Shown: positions 1-9,073, counted from the stretch's first letter. The stretch: DNA of 64,000 nucleotides from Stutzerimonas stutzeri (GCA_002387205.1 DGLA01000016.1:403327-467326), one strand, 5' to 3'. Notes: generated by a model from the letters alone, not told the origin. A program made the numbers and translations.

Positions 1-463
1 CGTCCCGCTCGGCGAGCGTGACGTCACCCTCCGCGATCACGCTCTCGCGCTTGAGAGGACGGCGGGCGACCACCACCTCACGAAACAGGTGCACCTGAGC
101 GGGTACGAATACCGACCAGGGGGTAGAGCCCTCGCAGCTGACACGGACCGTTGCTCTGCCTATAGGTTGCGCCGGGCTCTCCAGCCGGGTCGTGAGCGGG
201 CTGCTGCACTGCGCCAGACGCAGGCGTGGGTCGAGTCGGTTCACCTCGACTTCATGGCGAGCCTGAATTTGGCTACGCTGCAAATATTCGGTCACTTCCC
301 GCTCAAGAAAGTTGTGGGTGACGTCGATAAGCTGTTCAGGTCGGGTCATGGTTCTGGCTTCGGCCAGTTGGCCCGTCCCTGACAGAACCAGTACGACAAG
401 TAGCGCTCCGCACAGGGCAGAGCGTGGACGCCATAAATAAGTCGATATTTTATTCATGATCAT
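1..463 (-). CDS. flgA: FlgA, flagellar P-ring assembly chaperone (partial, N-terminal part)
   Basis: The minus-strand frame runs off the left edge, so only about the first 154 residues are present. They start with a Sec-type signal peptide (hydrophobic stretch ALLVVLVLSG, likely cleavage near AEA-R) and continue into a periplasmic domain containing DVTHNFLEREV and a cysteine pair in AQCSSPL and VSCEGSTPW, as expected for FlgA. FlgA is a periplasmic chaperone that helps FlgI polymerise into the P ring. Starts ATG 463 and ATG 457 are both in frame (M-I-M-N-K); neither has a strong ribosome site. It is divergent from cheV and lies next to the hook-basal-body operons, its normal neighbourhood in pseudomonads. 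Confidence 0.85.
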   Translation of the reverse strand, partial: MIMNKISTYLWRPRSALCGALLVVLVLSGTGQLAEARTMTRPEQLIDVTHNFLEREVTEYLQRSQIQARHEVEVNRLDPRLRLAQCSSPLTTRLESPAQPIGRATVRVSCEGSTPWSVFVPAQVHLFREVVVARRPLKRESVIAEGDVTLAERD

Positions 464-533
464 GCCGAAGCAAGGCCCGTGCCGTAGGTTCCGACATTCA
501 TGAGTGCCCACTACCAAGCGAGAGGAAACTGGC

Positions 534-1466
534 ATGGCCGGTGTATTGGATTCGGTTAACCAGCGTACGCAGCTGGTCGGGCAGAACCGCCTTGAATTGC
601 TGTTGTTCCGGTTGGACGGCAAGCAGCTCTACGGAATCAATGTGTTCAAGGTCAAGGAAGTGCTGCAGTGTCCCCGGCTTACGGTCATGCCGCGGTCCAG
701 TCCAGTGGTGCGCGGCGTGGCTAACATTCGCGGCAATACGCTCTCAATCCTTGATCTGTCGTTGGCTACCGGAAAACCGGGCCTCGATGACCTCACCAAC
801 AGCTTCGCGATCATCGTCGAATACAACAACAAGGTGCTCGGCTTCCTTGTGCGTTCGGTCGAGCGGATCGTGAACATGAACTGGGAAGATATTCTTCCGC
901 CGCCCAAGGGAGTAGGGCGCGACCATTATTTGACGGCGGTGACCCACGTCGACAACCAGATGGTCGAAATCATCGATGTGGAAAAGGTGCTCGCCGAGGT
1001 CGCGCCGGTGTCGGAGCTGGTGTCGGTGAGCATTCCGGATGAAGAGACCCACTCCAAGGCGTCTTCCTGTCGCGTGCTGATTGTCGATGACTCGTCCGTC
1101 GCGAGAAAGCAGATCACCCGCTGTCTGCAGAATCTCGGAATAGAGGTGGTCGCTCAAAACGACGGACGCCAGGCGCTTACCTATCTCAAGGGGCTTCTTG
1201 CGCAAGGCAAAAAGCCGGCAGAGGAGTTCATCATGATGATCTCCGATATCGAAATGCCCGAGATGGATGGGTACACACTGACCACGGAGGTTCGCCAGAA
1301 CCCAGAAATGCGTGACATGCATGTTCTGCTGCATACTTCGCTCTCTGGCGTATTCAACCAGAACATGGTCAAGCGAGTCGGCGCTGATGATTTTCTAGCC
1401 AAATTCCAGCCGGACGATCTCGCAAGCCGAGTGATAGAGCGGATCCGGAGTACGGACGCAAACTGA
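534..1466 (+). CDS. cheV: CheV chemotaxis coupling protein (CheW-receiver)
   Basis: The protein has 310 residues. Residues about 15-155 form a CheW-like domain (LELLLFRLDGKQLYGINVFK, VVRGVANIRG) and residues about 178-305 a receiver domain starting CRVLIVDDSS, with the phospho-acceptor Asp at about position 238 in SDIEMPEMDG. CheV couples chemoreceptors to the CheA kinase and is thought to tune this by phosphorylation. The start is ATG 534, preceded by GAGAGGAAA; an upstream in-frame ATG at 504 has no good ribosome site. cheR follows 37 bases downstream, probably co-transcribed, and flgA is divergent. Confidence 0.95.
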   Translation: MAGVLDSVNQRTQLVGQNRLELLLFRLDGKQLYGINVFKVKEVLQCPRLTVMPRSSPVVRGVANIRGNTLSILDLSLATGKPGLDDLTNSFAIIVEYNNKVLGFLVRSVERIVNMNWEDILPPPKGVGRDHYLTAVTHVDNQMVEIIDVEKVLAEVAPVSELVSVSIPDEETHSKASSCRVLIVDDSSVARKQITRCLQNLGIEVVAQNDGRQALTYLKGLLAQGKKPAEEFIMMISDIEMPEMDGYTLTTEVRQNPEMRDMHVLLHTSLSGVFNQNMVKRVGADDFLAKFQPDDLASRVIERIRSTDAN

Positions 1467-1503
1467 GGCTTGTCCTCTTCAATACGACGGTAGGGCCTTA
1501 TTA

Positions 1504-2328
1504 GTGTCAGGTGATCTGGATTTCGATCAGTTCCGAGTGTTTTTGGAAAAGACCTGCGGCATTGTGCTGGGCAACAACAAGCAGTATCTGGTGTCCAGCC
1601 GATTGAACAAGCTGATGGAGCAGCAGGGGCTCAAGAGCCTGGGAGATCTGGTAAGGAAAATTCAGTCGCAGCCCCGTAGCGGCCTACGTGAGCAGGTCGT
1701 CGATGCCATGACGACCAACGAAACGCTCTGGTTTCGCGATACCTATCCGTTCGAAGTGATGAAGAGCCGTGTACTTCCGGAGCTTCTCAAGTCTGCGCCG
1801 GGGCAACGGTTACGGATATGGTCCGCTGCCTGTTCGTCAGGCCAGGAGCCATATTCGCTGTCGATGATGATTGACGAGTACGAACGAAACAGTACCGGCC
1901 AGCCGAAGCCGTCCGTTCAGATTGTGGCGACGGAGCTGTCTGGTGCGATGCTCGCGGCAAGCAAGGCAGCCGAATACGACAGCCTGGCCATTGCCCGGGG
2001 CCTGTCCAGCGAGCGTCTGCAGCGCTATTTCGACGTCAAGACACCAGGAAGATGGGTGGTGAAACCCGCTATCCGGAGTCGTGTCGAGTTCCGCGTACAA
2101 AACCTGCTCGACAGCTACGCAGTGCTGGGTAAGTTCGATGTAGTGTTCTGCCGAAATGTGCTGATCTATTTTTCGGCTGAAGTGAAGAAAGACATTCTCA
2201 AGCGCATCCACGCCACCTTGAAACCTGGTGGCTATCTCTTTCTAGGCGCATCCGAAGCCCTGAACGGCCTGCCAGAGCTATACCAGATGGTGCAGTGCAG
2301 CCCCGGCATCATCTACAAGGCGAAATGA
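1504..2328 (+). CDS. cheR: CheR chemoreceptor methyltransferase
   Basis: This 274-residue SAM-dependent methyltransferase methylates glutamate side chains of chemoreceptors during adaptation. The N-terminal helical domain (DFDQFRVFLEKTCGI) precedes the catalytic domain with RIWSAACSSGQEPYSLSM (SAM-binding loop), VVFCRNVLIYF and LFLGASEAL, all typical of CheR. The start is a GTG at 1504 with only a weak upstream ribosome site; no ATG lies near. It directly follows cheV, as in other pseudomonads, and ends 200 bases before flgB, where a sigma-54 promoter starts the next operon. Confidence 0.95.
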   Translation: MSGDLDFDQFRVFLEKTCGIVLGNNKQYLVSSRLNKLMEQQGLKSLGDLVRKIQSQPRSGLREQVVDAMTTNETLWFRDTYPFEVMKSRVLPELLKSAPGQRLRIWSAACSSGQEPYSLSMMIDEYERNSTGQPKPSVQIVATELSGAMLAASKAAEYDSLAIARGLSSERLQRYFDVKTPGRWVVKPAIRSRVEFRVQNLLDSYAVLGKFDVVFCRNVLIYFSAEVKKDILKRIHATLKPGGYLFLGASEALNGLPELYQMVQCSPGIIYKAK

Positions 2329-2469
2329 CCCATCCCGAAAGAGCAGGCGGCAGAAATCTGTCGGCTACTCGGAAAGAAGCGGCAAGCCCTTCGGAAAAGC
2401 TTTGCCGCTTTTGACGCCTCTGCGCGACAGCCTCCTAAAAAAACTCGAATTTTCAGTCACTTAGCTGAG

Positions 2470-2485
2470 TGGCACGGCCTTTGCT
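2470..2485 (+). promoter_or_regulatory. Sigma-54 (RpoN) promoter for flgBCDE
   Basis: The sequence TGGCACGGCCTTTGCT matches the RpoN consensus TGGCACG-N4-TTGCW at every fixed position. It lies 43 bases before the flgB start, so transcription would begin near 2497. Class II/III rod and hook operons of pseudomonads are known to need RpoN with FleQ or FleR, which fits. Confidence 0.92.
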
Positions 2486-2527
2486 GTAAGTTTGCCAAGC
2501 AGACTGTATCCGGCGGAGGGCCAGATC

Positions 2528-2932
2528 ATGAGCATCAGTTTCGACAAGGCACTTGGCATTCATGAGAAGGCGCTGGGTTTCCGCGCCCAGCGTGCCGAAG
2601 TCCTGGCCAACAACATAGCCAACGCCGACACGCCCAACTACAAGGCGCGTGATCTGGATTTCAGCTCGGTTCTTGCTGCGCAGAACAGCAAGAACCAGGG
2701 TGGCTTTGGGGTGGCTGTCACCAACAGTCAGCATATCGCTGCTCAAGGCATGGAGATCGCTGACCCAGGGCTGCGCTTCCGTACCCCAGCGCACGCGTCA
2801 CTGGACCAGAACACCGTCGATGCGCAGGTCGAGCAAGCGGCTTACGCCGAAAACGCTATCGATTTTCAGGCGAGCTTCACCATGCTCAACAGTAAGTTCA
2901 GGGGGCTCATGAGCGCCCTGCGCGGCGAATAA
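2528..2932 (+). CDS. flgB: FlgB, proximal rod protein
   Basis: This 134-residue rod subunit carries the conserved N-terminal helix and the RAEVLANNIANADTPNYKA motif shared by axial flagellar proteins. FlgB is one of the first rod proteins added, in the periplasm on top of the MS ring. The start is ATG 2528 after GGAGGG; an in-frame codon at 2492 would lie at or before the predicted transcription start. It is the first gene of flgBCDE, with flgC 14 bases downstream. Confidence 0.95.
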   Translation: MSISFDKALGIHEKALGFRAQRAEVLANNIANADTPNYKARDLDFSSVLAAQNSKNQGGFGVAVTNSQHIAAQGMEIADPGLRFRTPAHASLDQNTVDAQVEQAAYAENAIDFQASFTMLNSKFRGLMSALRGE

Positions 2933-2946
2933 AAGGAGCGAACGTC

Positions 2947-3390
2947 ATGTCCCTTAGCAACGTGTTCAACATCGCCGGCAGCGGCATGAGTGCCCAAAGT
3001 ACCCGCCTCAACACCATCTCCAGCAACATTGCCAACGCCGAAACGGTGTCGTCCAGCGTTGACCAGACCTACCGGGCACGCCATCCGGTGTTTGCCACCA
3101 TGCTTCAGCAGGCCAACGGCCAACCGGACCAGTCGCTTTTCGCCGAACAGGGCCAGGCGGGTGTCGGCGTACAGGTGCTTGGTGTGGTGGAAGACCAGAG
3201 CGAGTTGCAGGCGCGTTACGAGCCGAACCATCCGGCGGCGAATGCAGAAGGCTACGTGTATTACCCGAACGTCAATGTGGTGGAGGAGATGGCGGACATG
3301 ATCTCCGCGAGCCGCTCGTTCCAGACCAATGCCGAGTTGATGAATACGGCCAAGACCATGTTGCAGAAGGTCCTGACCCTGGGCCAGTAA
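2947..3390 (+). CDS. flgC: FlgC, proximal rod protein
   Basis: The protein has 147 residues and the axial-protein signature STRLNTISSNIANAET near the N terminus and NVVEEMADMISASRSFQTN near the C terminus. These two ends pair as a coiled coil in the assembled rod. FlgC forms the proximal rod with FlgB and FlgF. It starts at ATG 2947 after AAGGAG and sits between flgB and flgD with short gaps, consistent with one transcript. Confidence 0.95.
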   Translation: MSLSNVFNIAGSGMSAQSTRLNTISSNIANAETVSSSVDQTYRARHPVFATMLQQANGQPDQSLFAEQGQAGVGVQVLGVVEDQSELQARYEPNHPAANAEGYVYYPNVNVVEEMADMISASRSFQTNAELMNTAKTMLQKVLTLGQ

Positions 3391-3408
3391 CCCTTACGAG
3401 AGATTGCC

Positions 3409-4089
3409 ATGAGCACGACAGGCAGCGTCGCCGGTACCGGTTCGGTACTCGACCAGTACCAGATCAAGGACCGCGAAGTAAAAAGCAACGATCTCGGCAA
3501 GAACGAGTTTCTCGAGTTGCTGGTTACCCAGTTGAACAATCAGAACCCGCTCGAGCCCCAGGAGAACGGTGAATTCATCGCTCAGCTGGCACAGTTCAGC
3601 ACAGTGGAGGGTGTCGAGAAACTGAACTCCAGCATGGAAACCATGCTGTCGGGCTATCAGTCTTCGCAAGCGCTGCAGGCCTCTTCCCTGGTTGGGCGTA
3701 AAGTCATTGTGCCGGCCGATAAGGCAGTTATTGATACTGCCGAGACCTTCAAGGCGAGTCTGGTATTGCCAACCTCCAGCAGCAACGTGTCGGTCAACGT
3801 CTATGACAGTGCCGGTACGGCAGTCAACCGTATCAATATGGGTCAGCAGGAGGCCGGCAACGTTTCGTTCATGTGGGATGGCAAGGATTCGAGCGGCAAT
3901 ACCTTGCCGCCTGGAACCTACCGTTTCGAAGCGCAAGCCACTTATGAAGGCGAAACCAAGGGTTTGTACACCATGCTTCCCGCCAACGTGGACAGCGTAA
4001 CGCTTGGACAGAACGGCGGTGAGTTGATGCTCAACCTGGCCGGCGTCGGCAGCATCGGGCTGTCACAGGTTCAGGTCATTGGTCAGTAA
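3409..4089 (+). CDS. flgD: FlgD, hook-capping protein
   Basis: This 226-residue protein has the FlgD N-terminal motif FLELLVTQLNNQNPLEPQ and a C-terminal Ig-like/tudor part (YDSAGTAVNRI, FMWDGKDSSGNTLPPGTY). FlgD caps the growing hook, lets FlgE subunits add below it, and is later replaced by FlgK. The start at ATG 3409 follows GAGATTGCC. It lies in the flgBCDE operon just before the hook gene it serves. Confidence 0.95.
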   Translation: MSTTGSVAGTGSVLDQYQIKDREVKSNDLGKNEFLELLVTQLNNQNPLEPQENGEFIAQLAQFSTVEGVEKLNSSMETMLSGYQSSQALQASSLVGRKVIVPADKAVIDTAETFKASLVLPTSSSNVSVNVYDSAGTAVNRINMGQQEAGNVSFMWDGKDSSGNTLPPGTYRFEAQATYEGETKGLYTMLPANVDSVTLGQNGGELMLNLAGVGSIGLSQVQVIGQ

Positions 4090-4120
4090 CTACCGGCGCG
4101 TCCGGTAACAGGAGCAGTTC

Positions 4121-5476
4121 ATGTCGTTCAATATCGGCCTCAGCGGCATGCGTGCCGCCAGCAAAGACCTCAATGTCACGGGTAACAACATCGCCAACGC
4201 CGGAACGGCGGGCTTCAAGCAGTCGCGGGCGGAGTTTGCGGATGTCTACGCGTCGTCGGTGCTTGGTACTGGCAAGAACCCTCAGGGTAGCGGCGTTCTG
4301 TTGGCCAACGTGTCGCAGCAGTTCAATCAGGGCAACATCAACTACACCCAGAACGCGCTTGATCTTGCCATCAATGGCAACGGCTTTTTCCAGGTCAGCA
4401 ATAACGGTGCATTGAGCTACACCCGTGCCGGTTATTTCGGTACGGACAAGGAAGGCAACCTGGTCGATAACTTCGGTTATAACCTGCAGGGTTATTCGGT
4501 CGACGACAACGGCAATATCCAAACCGGCCAAGTCAGCGATCTGAAGATTCAGACCTCCAGCCAGGAGCCCAAGGCAACGACAAAGGTCACGCAGGGTTTT
4601 AATTTGAATTCGACCAACACCCAGCCCAGCAATACGCCTTTCGATCCCGCTGATCCGCTGAGCTACAACTCATCGACATCGACCAATATTTACGATGAGC
4701 AAGGCAATGCTCATGTGATGACCCAGTACTTTGTTAAAACGTCGACAGCTAATACATGGCAGATGAATGTATTGGTCGACGGGCGCAACCCTGCATCACC
4801 TGTGGCTACAGCTGGCGATGACACGGCTGTTCCACCAATAGCCGCCTGGAGCGGCACTGACCCTGCAAGTATCTCGATCAGTTTCAATCCAGATGGAAGT
4901 ATGGCGTCCATGAGCGGCGGCTCCGGAATGGCTTACGATAGCGCGACAGGCTTGGTATCCCTTGATAATTGGCAGCCGGCTCAGCGGAACACATCAGGGG
5001 GCTGGGAGCTCAATAATGCGGCGCCGGCAGGCGGCCTGGACGTTTCCCTTGATTTTCGGGGCTCCACCCAATACGCCAGCACTTTCGCCGTCAACAGCGT
5101 CAGCCAGGACGGATATACGACTGGTGAGCTCGCGGGTCTCGAAATCAGCGAAACCGGCGCGATCTTTGCTCGGTACACCAATGGCCAGTCCAAAGTGCAG
5201 GGTCAGATCATTCTCGCCAACTTCGCTAACGTTCAGGGCTTGACTCCGGTTGGCAAGACGCAATGGGTTCAGTCCTTCGAGTCGGGCGAGCCCGTGCGCA
5301 ACCCGCCTGGCAGCGGCACCCTCGGTTCCCTCCAAGCCGGCGCTCTGGAAGATTCCAACGTCGAGCTTTCAGATCAGCTGGTAAACCTGATCGTGGCGCA
5401 GCGCAACTACCAGGCGAACGCCAAGACAATTGAAACAGAAAGCGCGATTACCCAGACGATCATTAATCTCCGGTAA
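4121..5476 (+). CDS. flgE: FlgE, flagellar hook protein
   Basis: The 451-residue hook subunit begins with SFNIGLSGMRAASKDL and the NNIANAGTAGFKQSR motif, has the ALDLAINGNGFFQV segment, and ends with VNLIVAQRNYQANAKTIET. The conserved ends form the inner tube. The middle (about bases 4600-4930) encodes a surface domain rich in Ser, Thr and Asn and is visibly lower in GC than its flanks. ATG 4121 follows AGGAG. It is the last gene before a terminator at 5528. Confidence 0.95.
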   Translation: MSFNIGLSGMRAASKDLNVTGNNIANAGTAGFKQSRAEFADVYASSVLGTGKNPQGSGVLLANVSQQFNQGNINYTQNALDLAINGNGFFQVSNNGALSYTRAGYFGTDKEGNLVDNFGYNLQGYSVDDNGNIQTGQVSDLKIQTSSQEPKATTKVTQGFNLNSTNTQPSNTPFDPADPLSYNSSTSTNIYDEQGNAHVMTQYFVKTSTANTWQMNVLVDGRNPASPVATAGDDTAVPPIAAWSGTDPASISISFNPDGSMASMSGGSGMAYDSATGLVSLDNWQPAQRNTSGGWELNNAAPAGGLDVSLDFRGSTQYASTFAVNSVSQDGYTTGELAGLEISETGAIFARYTNGQSKVQGQIILANFANVQGLTPVGKTQWVQSFESGEPVRNPPGSGTLGSLQAGALEDSNVELSDQLVNLIVAQRNYQANAKTIETESAITQTIINLR

Positions 5477-5527
5477 TCGCTACCTGGCACTGCGCGGGGT
5501 GGCGGGAAACTGCCGCTTCGTTTTCAC

Positions 5528-5550
5528 AAGGCCCTTCGGGCCTTTTTTTT
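5528..5550 (+). terminator. Rho-independent terminator of flgBCDE
   Basis: The arms AAGGCCC and GGGCCTT flank a TTC loop and are followed by a run of eight or more T residues. It lies 51 bases after the flgE stop and before the second flagellar promoter, so it separates flgBCDE from flgFGHIJKL. Confidence 0.93.
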
Positions 5551-5598
5551 GCAATATTTTCTTTTTATTTTCAGTAATTTATGTCTGATTTTATCGTT

Positions 5599-5614
5599 TG
5601 GCATACCCCTTGCT
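5599..5614 (+). promoter_or_regulatory. Sigma-54 (RpoN) promoter for flgFGHIJKL
   Basis: TGGCATACCCCTTGCT has the invariant GG and GC dinucleotides at the right spacing and a perfect -12 box TTGCT; the -24 box differs at two positions from TGGCACG. It is 50 bases upstream of the flgF start and just after the terminator, giving the distal genes their own RpoN start. Confidence 0.88.
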
Positions 5615-5663
5615 TCTTTAGCTGGAGTGAGTCTAGTCAGCGTCAAATTGCGAGGGAGGTTCC

Positions 5664-6404
5664 ATGGACAAGATGCTCTATGTGGCGATGACGGGAGCGA
5701 GCCAGAATGCCCGCGCCCAGCAGGCGCATGCCAACAACCTGGCAAACATCTCGACCACGGGCTTCCGGCGCGACTTCGAGCAGGCGCGCTCGATGCAGGT
5801 CTTCGGCGACAGCTTTCCGGCACGGGCCTATGCCATGACCGAACGCCCGGGCACGGACTTCAGCTCCGGCACGTTGCAAGAGACCGGTAGGGATCTGGAC
5901 GTAGCGGTCGAGGGCGATGGCTGGATAGCCGTGCAGGCGCCTGATGGCAGCGAGGCCTATGCCCGCACCGGCAGCCTGAATATCGACACGCTTGGCATGC
6001 TACGGACCGGCGACGGTTTGCCGGTGCTCGGCAATGCCGGGCCGATTGCCGTGCCGCCAGAGGAAAAAGTGGAGATCGGCGCCGACGGCTCGATCAGTAT
6101 CCGCGCGCTCGGTGAAGACCCGAACGTGGTGGTGACGGTCGATCGCCTGAAACTGGTGAACCCCGACCCCAAGCAATTGGAGAAGGGCACCGACGGCCTT
6201 ATCCGCATGAAGGACGGCCAGCCTGTCGAGGCGGACGCTGCGGTCCGTGTCACATCCGGCTTCCTCGAGGCGAGCAACGTCAATGCTGTCGCCGAGATGA
6301 CGTCGATGCTCGCCCTGTCCCGGCAATTCGAGCTGCACGTAAAAATGATGCGTACTGCCGAAGAAGATGGTGCCGCAGCGGCCCGAGTCTTGCAGATCAG
6401 CTAA
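5664..6404 (+). CDS. flgF: FlgF, proximal rod protein
   Basis: This 246-residue protein has AHANNLANISTTGFRRDFEQ near its N terminus, DLDVAVEGDGWIAVQ in the middle, and VAEMTSMLALSRQFELHVK at the C terminus, the layout of FlgF-type rod proteins. It helps build the proximal rod. The start is ATG 5664 after GGGAGG. It is the first gene of the second flagellar operon, 44 bases before flgG. Confidence 0.95.
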   Translation: MDKMLYVAMTGASQNARAQQAHANNLANISTTGFRRDFEQARSMQVFGDSFPARAYAMTERPGTDFSSGTLQETGRDLDVAVEGDGWIAVQAPDGSEAYARTGSLNIDTLGMLRTGDGLPVLGNAGPIAVPPEEKVEIGADGSISIRALGEDPNVVVTVDRLKLVNPDPKQLEKGTDGLIRMKDGQPVEADAAVRVTSGFLEASNVNAVAEMTSMLALSRQFELHVKMMRTAEEDGAAAARVLQIS

Positions 6405-6448
6405 ACAAACTAGGCGGCGTCTGAATTCCGGCGCACGAGGAGAAGAAC

Positions 6449-7234
6449 ATGCTTCCAGCATTGTGGGTCAGCAAGACCGGTTTGTCCGCGCAGGACATGA
6501 ACCTGACCACCATTTCCAACAACCTGGCCAACGTGTCCACCACAGGCTTCAAGAAGGACCGGGCCGAGTTCCAGGACCTGCTCTACCAGATCCGTCGTCA
6601 GCCCGGCGGCCAGTCCAGCCAGGACAGCGAGCTGCCTTCTGGACTGCAGCTGGGTACCGGTGTGCGAATCGTCGGCACGCAGAAGCAGTTCACTGCCGGC
6701 AGTCTGCAGACCACCGAGCAACCGCTCGACATGGCCATCAACGGTCGCGGTTTCTTTCAGGTACTGCTGCCGGACGGCACAGTGTCCTACTCGCGTGACG
6801 GCAGTTTCCATCTGAACGCTGAAGGCCAGATCGTGACCTCCAACGGTTATTCTCTGGAGCCGGCCATTGTCGTGCCGCCGGAAACCCAGACCTTTACCGT
6901 GGGCGAGGACGGCACTGTATCCGTCACCACGCTGGGCAACCCGGCTCCACAGATCATCGGCAACATCCAGACCGCTGACTTCGTCAATCCGGCCGGCCTG
7001 CAGGCGATGGGCAGCAACCTCTTCCTGGAAACCGCCGCCAGCGGCGCCCCGCAGGTGAGCACCCCCGGCCTCAACGGGCTGGGCACCGTGCTGCAGAACA
7101 CCCTGGAAAACTCCAACGTCAGTGTGGTCGAGGAGCTGGTGAACATGATCACCACCCAGCGCGCCTACGAGATGAACTCGAAAGTCATCTCCACGGCCGA
7201 TCAGATGCTGTCCTTCGTCACCCAGCAGCTGTAA
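6449..7234 (+). CDS. flgG: FlgG, distal rod protein
   Basis: The 261-residue distal rod subunit starts MLPALWVSKTGLSAQDM, then NNLANVSTTGFKKDRAEFQD, LDMAINGRGFFQV and C-terminal VEELVNMITTQRAYEMNSK, which are characteristic of FlgG. FlgG forms the drive-shaft segment passing the P and L rings. ATG 6449 follows GAGGAGAAG. It sits between flgF and flgH with gaps of about 30-45 bases. Confidence 0.96.
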   Translation: MLPALWVSKTGLSAQDMNLTTISNNLANVSTTGFKKDRAEFQDLLYQIRRQPGGQSSQDSELPSGLQLGTGVRIVGTQKQFTAGSLQTTEQPLDMAINGRGFFQVLLPDGTVSYSRDGSFHLNAEGQIVTSNGYSLEPAIVVPPETQTFTVGEDGTVSVTTLGNPAPQIIGNIQTADFVNPAGLQAMGSNLFLETAASGAPQVSTPGLNGLGTVLQNTLENSNVSVVEELVNMITTQRAYEMNSKVISTADQMLSFVTQQL

Positions 7235-7264
7235 CAGCTGTCAGCCTGCTGGATTGAGGTGAAT

Positions 7265-7957
7265 ATGCGCCGCTTGTCCATTCTTCCGCTGATGTCTGCC
7301 GTGATCCTGACTGGATGCATGGCGCCGGCCGCGAAGCCCAATGATCCGTACTACTCGCCGGTTCTGCCGCGTACGCCGCTGCCCGCTGCGCAGAACAACG
7401 GCGCGATCTACCAGGCGGGCTTCGAGACCAATCTGTACGACGATCGGAAGGCATACCGGGTCGGTGACATCATTACCGTCACGCTCAACGAGAAGACCCA
7501 GGCGAGCAAGAATTCGAACTCGAAGATCTCCAAGGAGAGCAGCGCGAATATCGGTCTCGGCTCGCTGTTTGGCGGCGCCGTTTCGATGGCCAATCCGCTG
7601 ACCGGCAACAGCATGAGTCTGGGTGCGGAATATGACGCGTCACGCGACACCTCCGGCTCCGGTCAGGCGGGGCAGAGCAACAGCCTCTCCGGCTCGATAA
7701 CCGTTACCGTCTCGGATGTGTTGCCCAACGGCATTCTGGCGATCCGCGGTGAGAAGTGGATGACGCTCAACACGGGCGACGAGCTGGTGCGTATCGCTGG
7801 CCTGATACGGTCGGACGATATCGCCACCGACAACACCGTGCCGTCGACCCGTATCGCTGACGCACGCATCACTTATTCCGGTACCGGCGCCTTTGCCGAT
7901 GCCAGCCAGCCCGGTTGGCTGGATCGCTTCTTCATCAGCCCGTTGTGGCCGTTCTAA
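7265..7957 (+). CDS. flgH: FlgH, flagellar L-ring lipoprotein
   Basis: The 230-residue protein has a lipoprotein signal peptide with lipobox LTGC (Cys18), so it should be lipidated and sent to the outer membrane, where FlgH forms the L ring. Family motifs include YRVGDIITVTLNEKTQASK, VSDVLPNGILAIRGEKW and VRIAGLIRSDDI. ATG 7265 is preferred over an in-frame GTG at 7259, because GAGGTG lies just before the ATG and would overlap the GTG. flgI starts 12 bases downstream. Confidence 0.95.
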   Translation: MRRLSILPLMSAVILTGCMAPAAKPNDPYYSPVLPRTPLPAAQNNGAIYQAGFETNLYDDRKAYRVGDIITVTLNEKTQASKNSNSKISKESSANIGLGSLFGGAVSMANPLTGNSMSLGAEYDASRDTSGSGQAGQSNSLSGSITVTVSDVLPNGILAIRGEKWMTLNTGDELVRIAGLIRSDDIATDNTVPSTRIADARITYSGTGAFADASQPGWLDRFFISPLWPF

Positions 7958-7969
7958 GCAGGTGCATGC

Positions 7970-9073
7970 ATGAAATTGTTCAGCTCGATCGTAGTTGCAT
8001 TGCTGTGCCTGGCCGCTGCTCATGCTCACGCCGAGCGGCTGAAGGACATCGCAACCATTCAGGGCGTGCGTAGCAACCAGTTGATCGGCTACGGCCTGGT
8101 GGTGGGCCTCAATGGCAGCGGTGACCAGACCACTCAGACGCCATTCACCGTGCAGACCTTCAACAACATGATGGCGCAGTTCGGCATCAAGGTTCCGGCC
8201 GGTGGCAATGTGCAGCTGAAGAACGTGGCTGCCGTATCGATTCATGCCGAGCTCCCGCCGTTTGCCAAACCGGGCCAGACCATCGACATCACGGTGTCCT
8301 CGATCGGTAACGCCAAGAGCCTGCGTGGAGGCAGCCTCTTGATGGCGCCGCTCAAGGGCATCGACGGCAACGTTTACGCCATCGCCCAGGGCAATCTGGT
8401 GGTGGGCGGTTTCGATGCGGGGGGCGCGGATGGTTCGCGGATCACCGTCAACATTCCGTCCGCCGGTCGGATACCCGGTGGGGCGACTGTGGAGCGGCCA
8501 GTGCCGAGCGCATTCAACCAGGGCACGACCCTGACGATGAATCTCAATCGGCCGGATTTCACCACGGCCAAGAACATCGTCGATCACATCAACGAGTTGC
8601 TCGGCCCCGGCGTGGCGCAGGCGCTTGATGGCGGCTCGATCAGCATTACGGCACCGCTGGACCCAAGCCAGCGCGTCGACTACCTGTCGATCCTGGAAAA
8701 CCTTGAGGTCGACGTCGGCCAGGCAGTTGCGAAGGTCATCATCAATTCGCGTACCGGCACCATCGTGATCGGCCAGAACGTGCGCGTTCAGCCTGCAGCC
8801 GTGACTCATGGCAGCCTGACCGTGACCATCTCCGAAGATCCGCAGGTCAGCCAACCGAACCCGCTTTCGGACGGCCAGACCGTGGTCGTTCCCAACTCCA
8901 AGGTGAAGGCGGAGCAAGAAGCCAAACCGATGTTCAAGTTCGGCCCCGGTACAACGCTGGATGAGATCGTCCGTGCCGTGAACCAGGTAGGCGCTGCCCC
9001 TAGCGACCTGATGGCCATCCTGGAGGCGCTCAAGCAAGCCGGTGCGCTGCAGGCCGATCTGATCGTGATTTGA
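7970..9073 (+). CDS. flgI: FlgI, flagellar P-ring protein
   Basis: The 367-residue protein starts with a Sec signal peptide (LFSSIVVALLCLAAAHAHA) and then LKDIATIQGVRSNQLIGYGL, the FlgI hallmark. It ends with TLDEIVRAVNQVGAAPSDLMAILEALKQAG-type helices. FlgI polymerises around the rod in the periplasm with FlgA as chaperone; a fragment of flgA is at the left end of the window. The stop lies 11 bases before the flgJ start. A long antisense reading frame over this gene is judged to be a shadow. Confidence 0.96.
   Translation: MKLFSSIVVALLCLAAAHAHAERLKDIATIQGVRSNQLIGYGLVVGLNGSGDQTTQTPFTVQTFNNMMAQFGIKVPAGGNVQLKNVAAVSIHAELPPFAKPGQTIDITVSSIGNAKSLRGGSLLMAPLKGIDGNVYAIAQGNLVVGGFDAGGADGSRITVNIPSAGRIPGGATVERPVPSAFNQGTTLTMNLNRPDFTTAKNIVDHINELLGPGVAQALDGGSISITAPLDPSQRVDYLSILENLEVDVGQAVAKVIINSRTGTIVIGQNVRVQPAAVTHGSLTVTISEDPQVSQPNPLSDGQTVVVPNSKVKAEQEAKPMFKFGPGTTLDEIVRAVNQVGAAPSDLMAILEALKQAGALQADLIVI

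Noticed and set aside
7640..9037. Long antisense open frame over flgH/flgI
   Set aside because: It is a high-GC shadow: the plus strand encodes clear FlgH and FlgI, and the antisense product has no motif or ribosome site.
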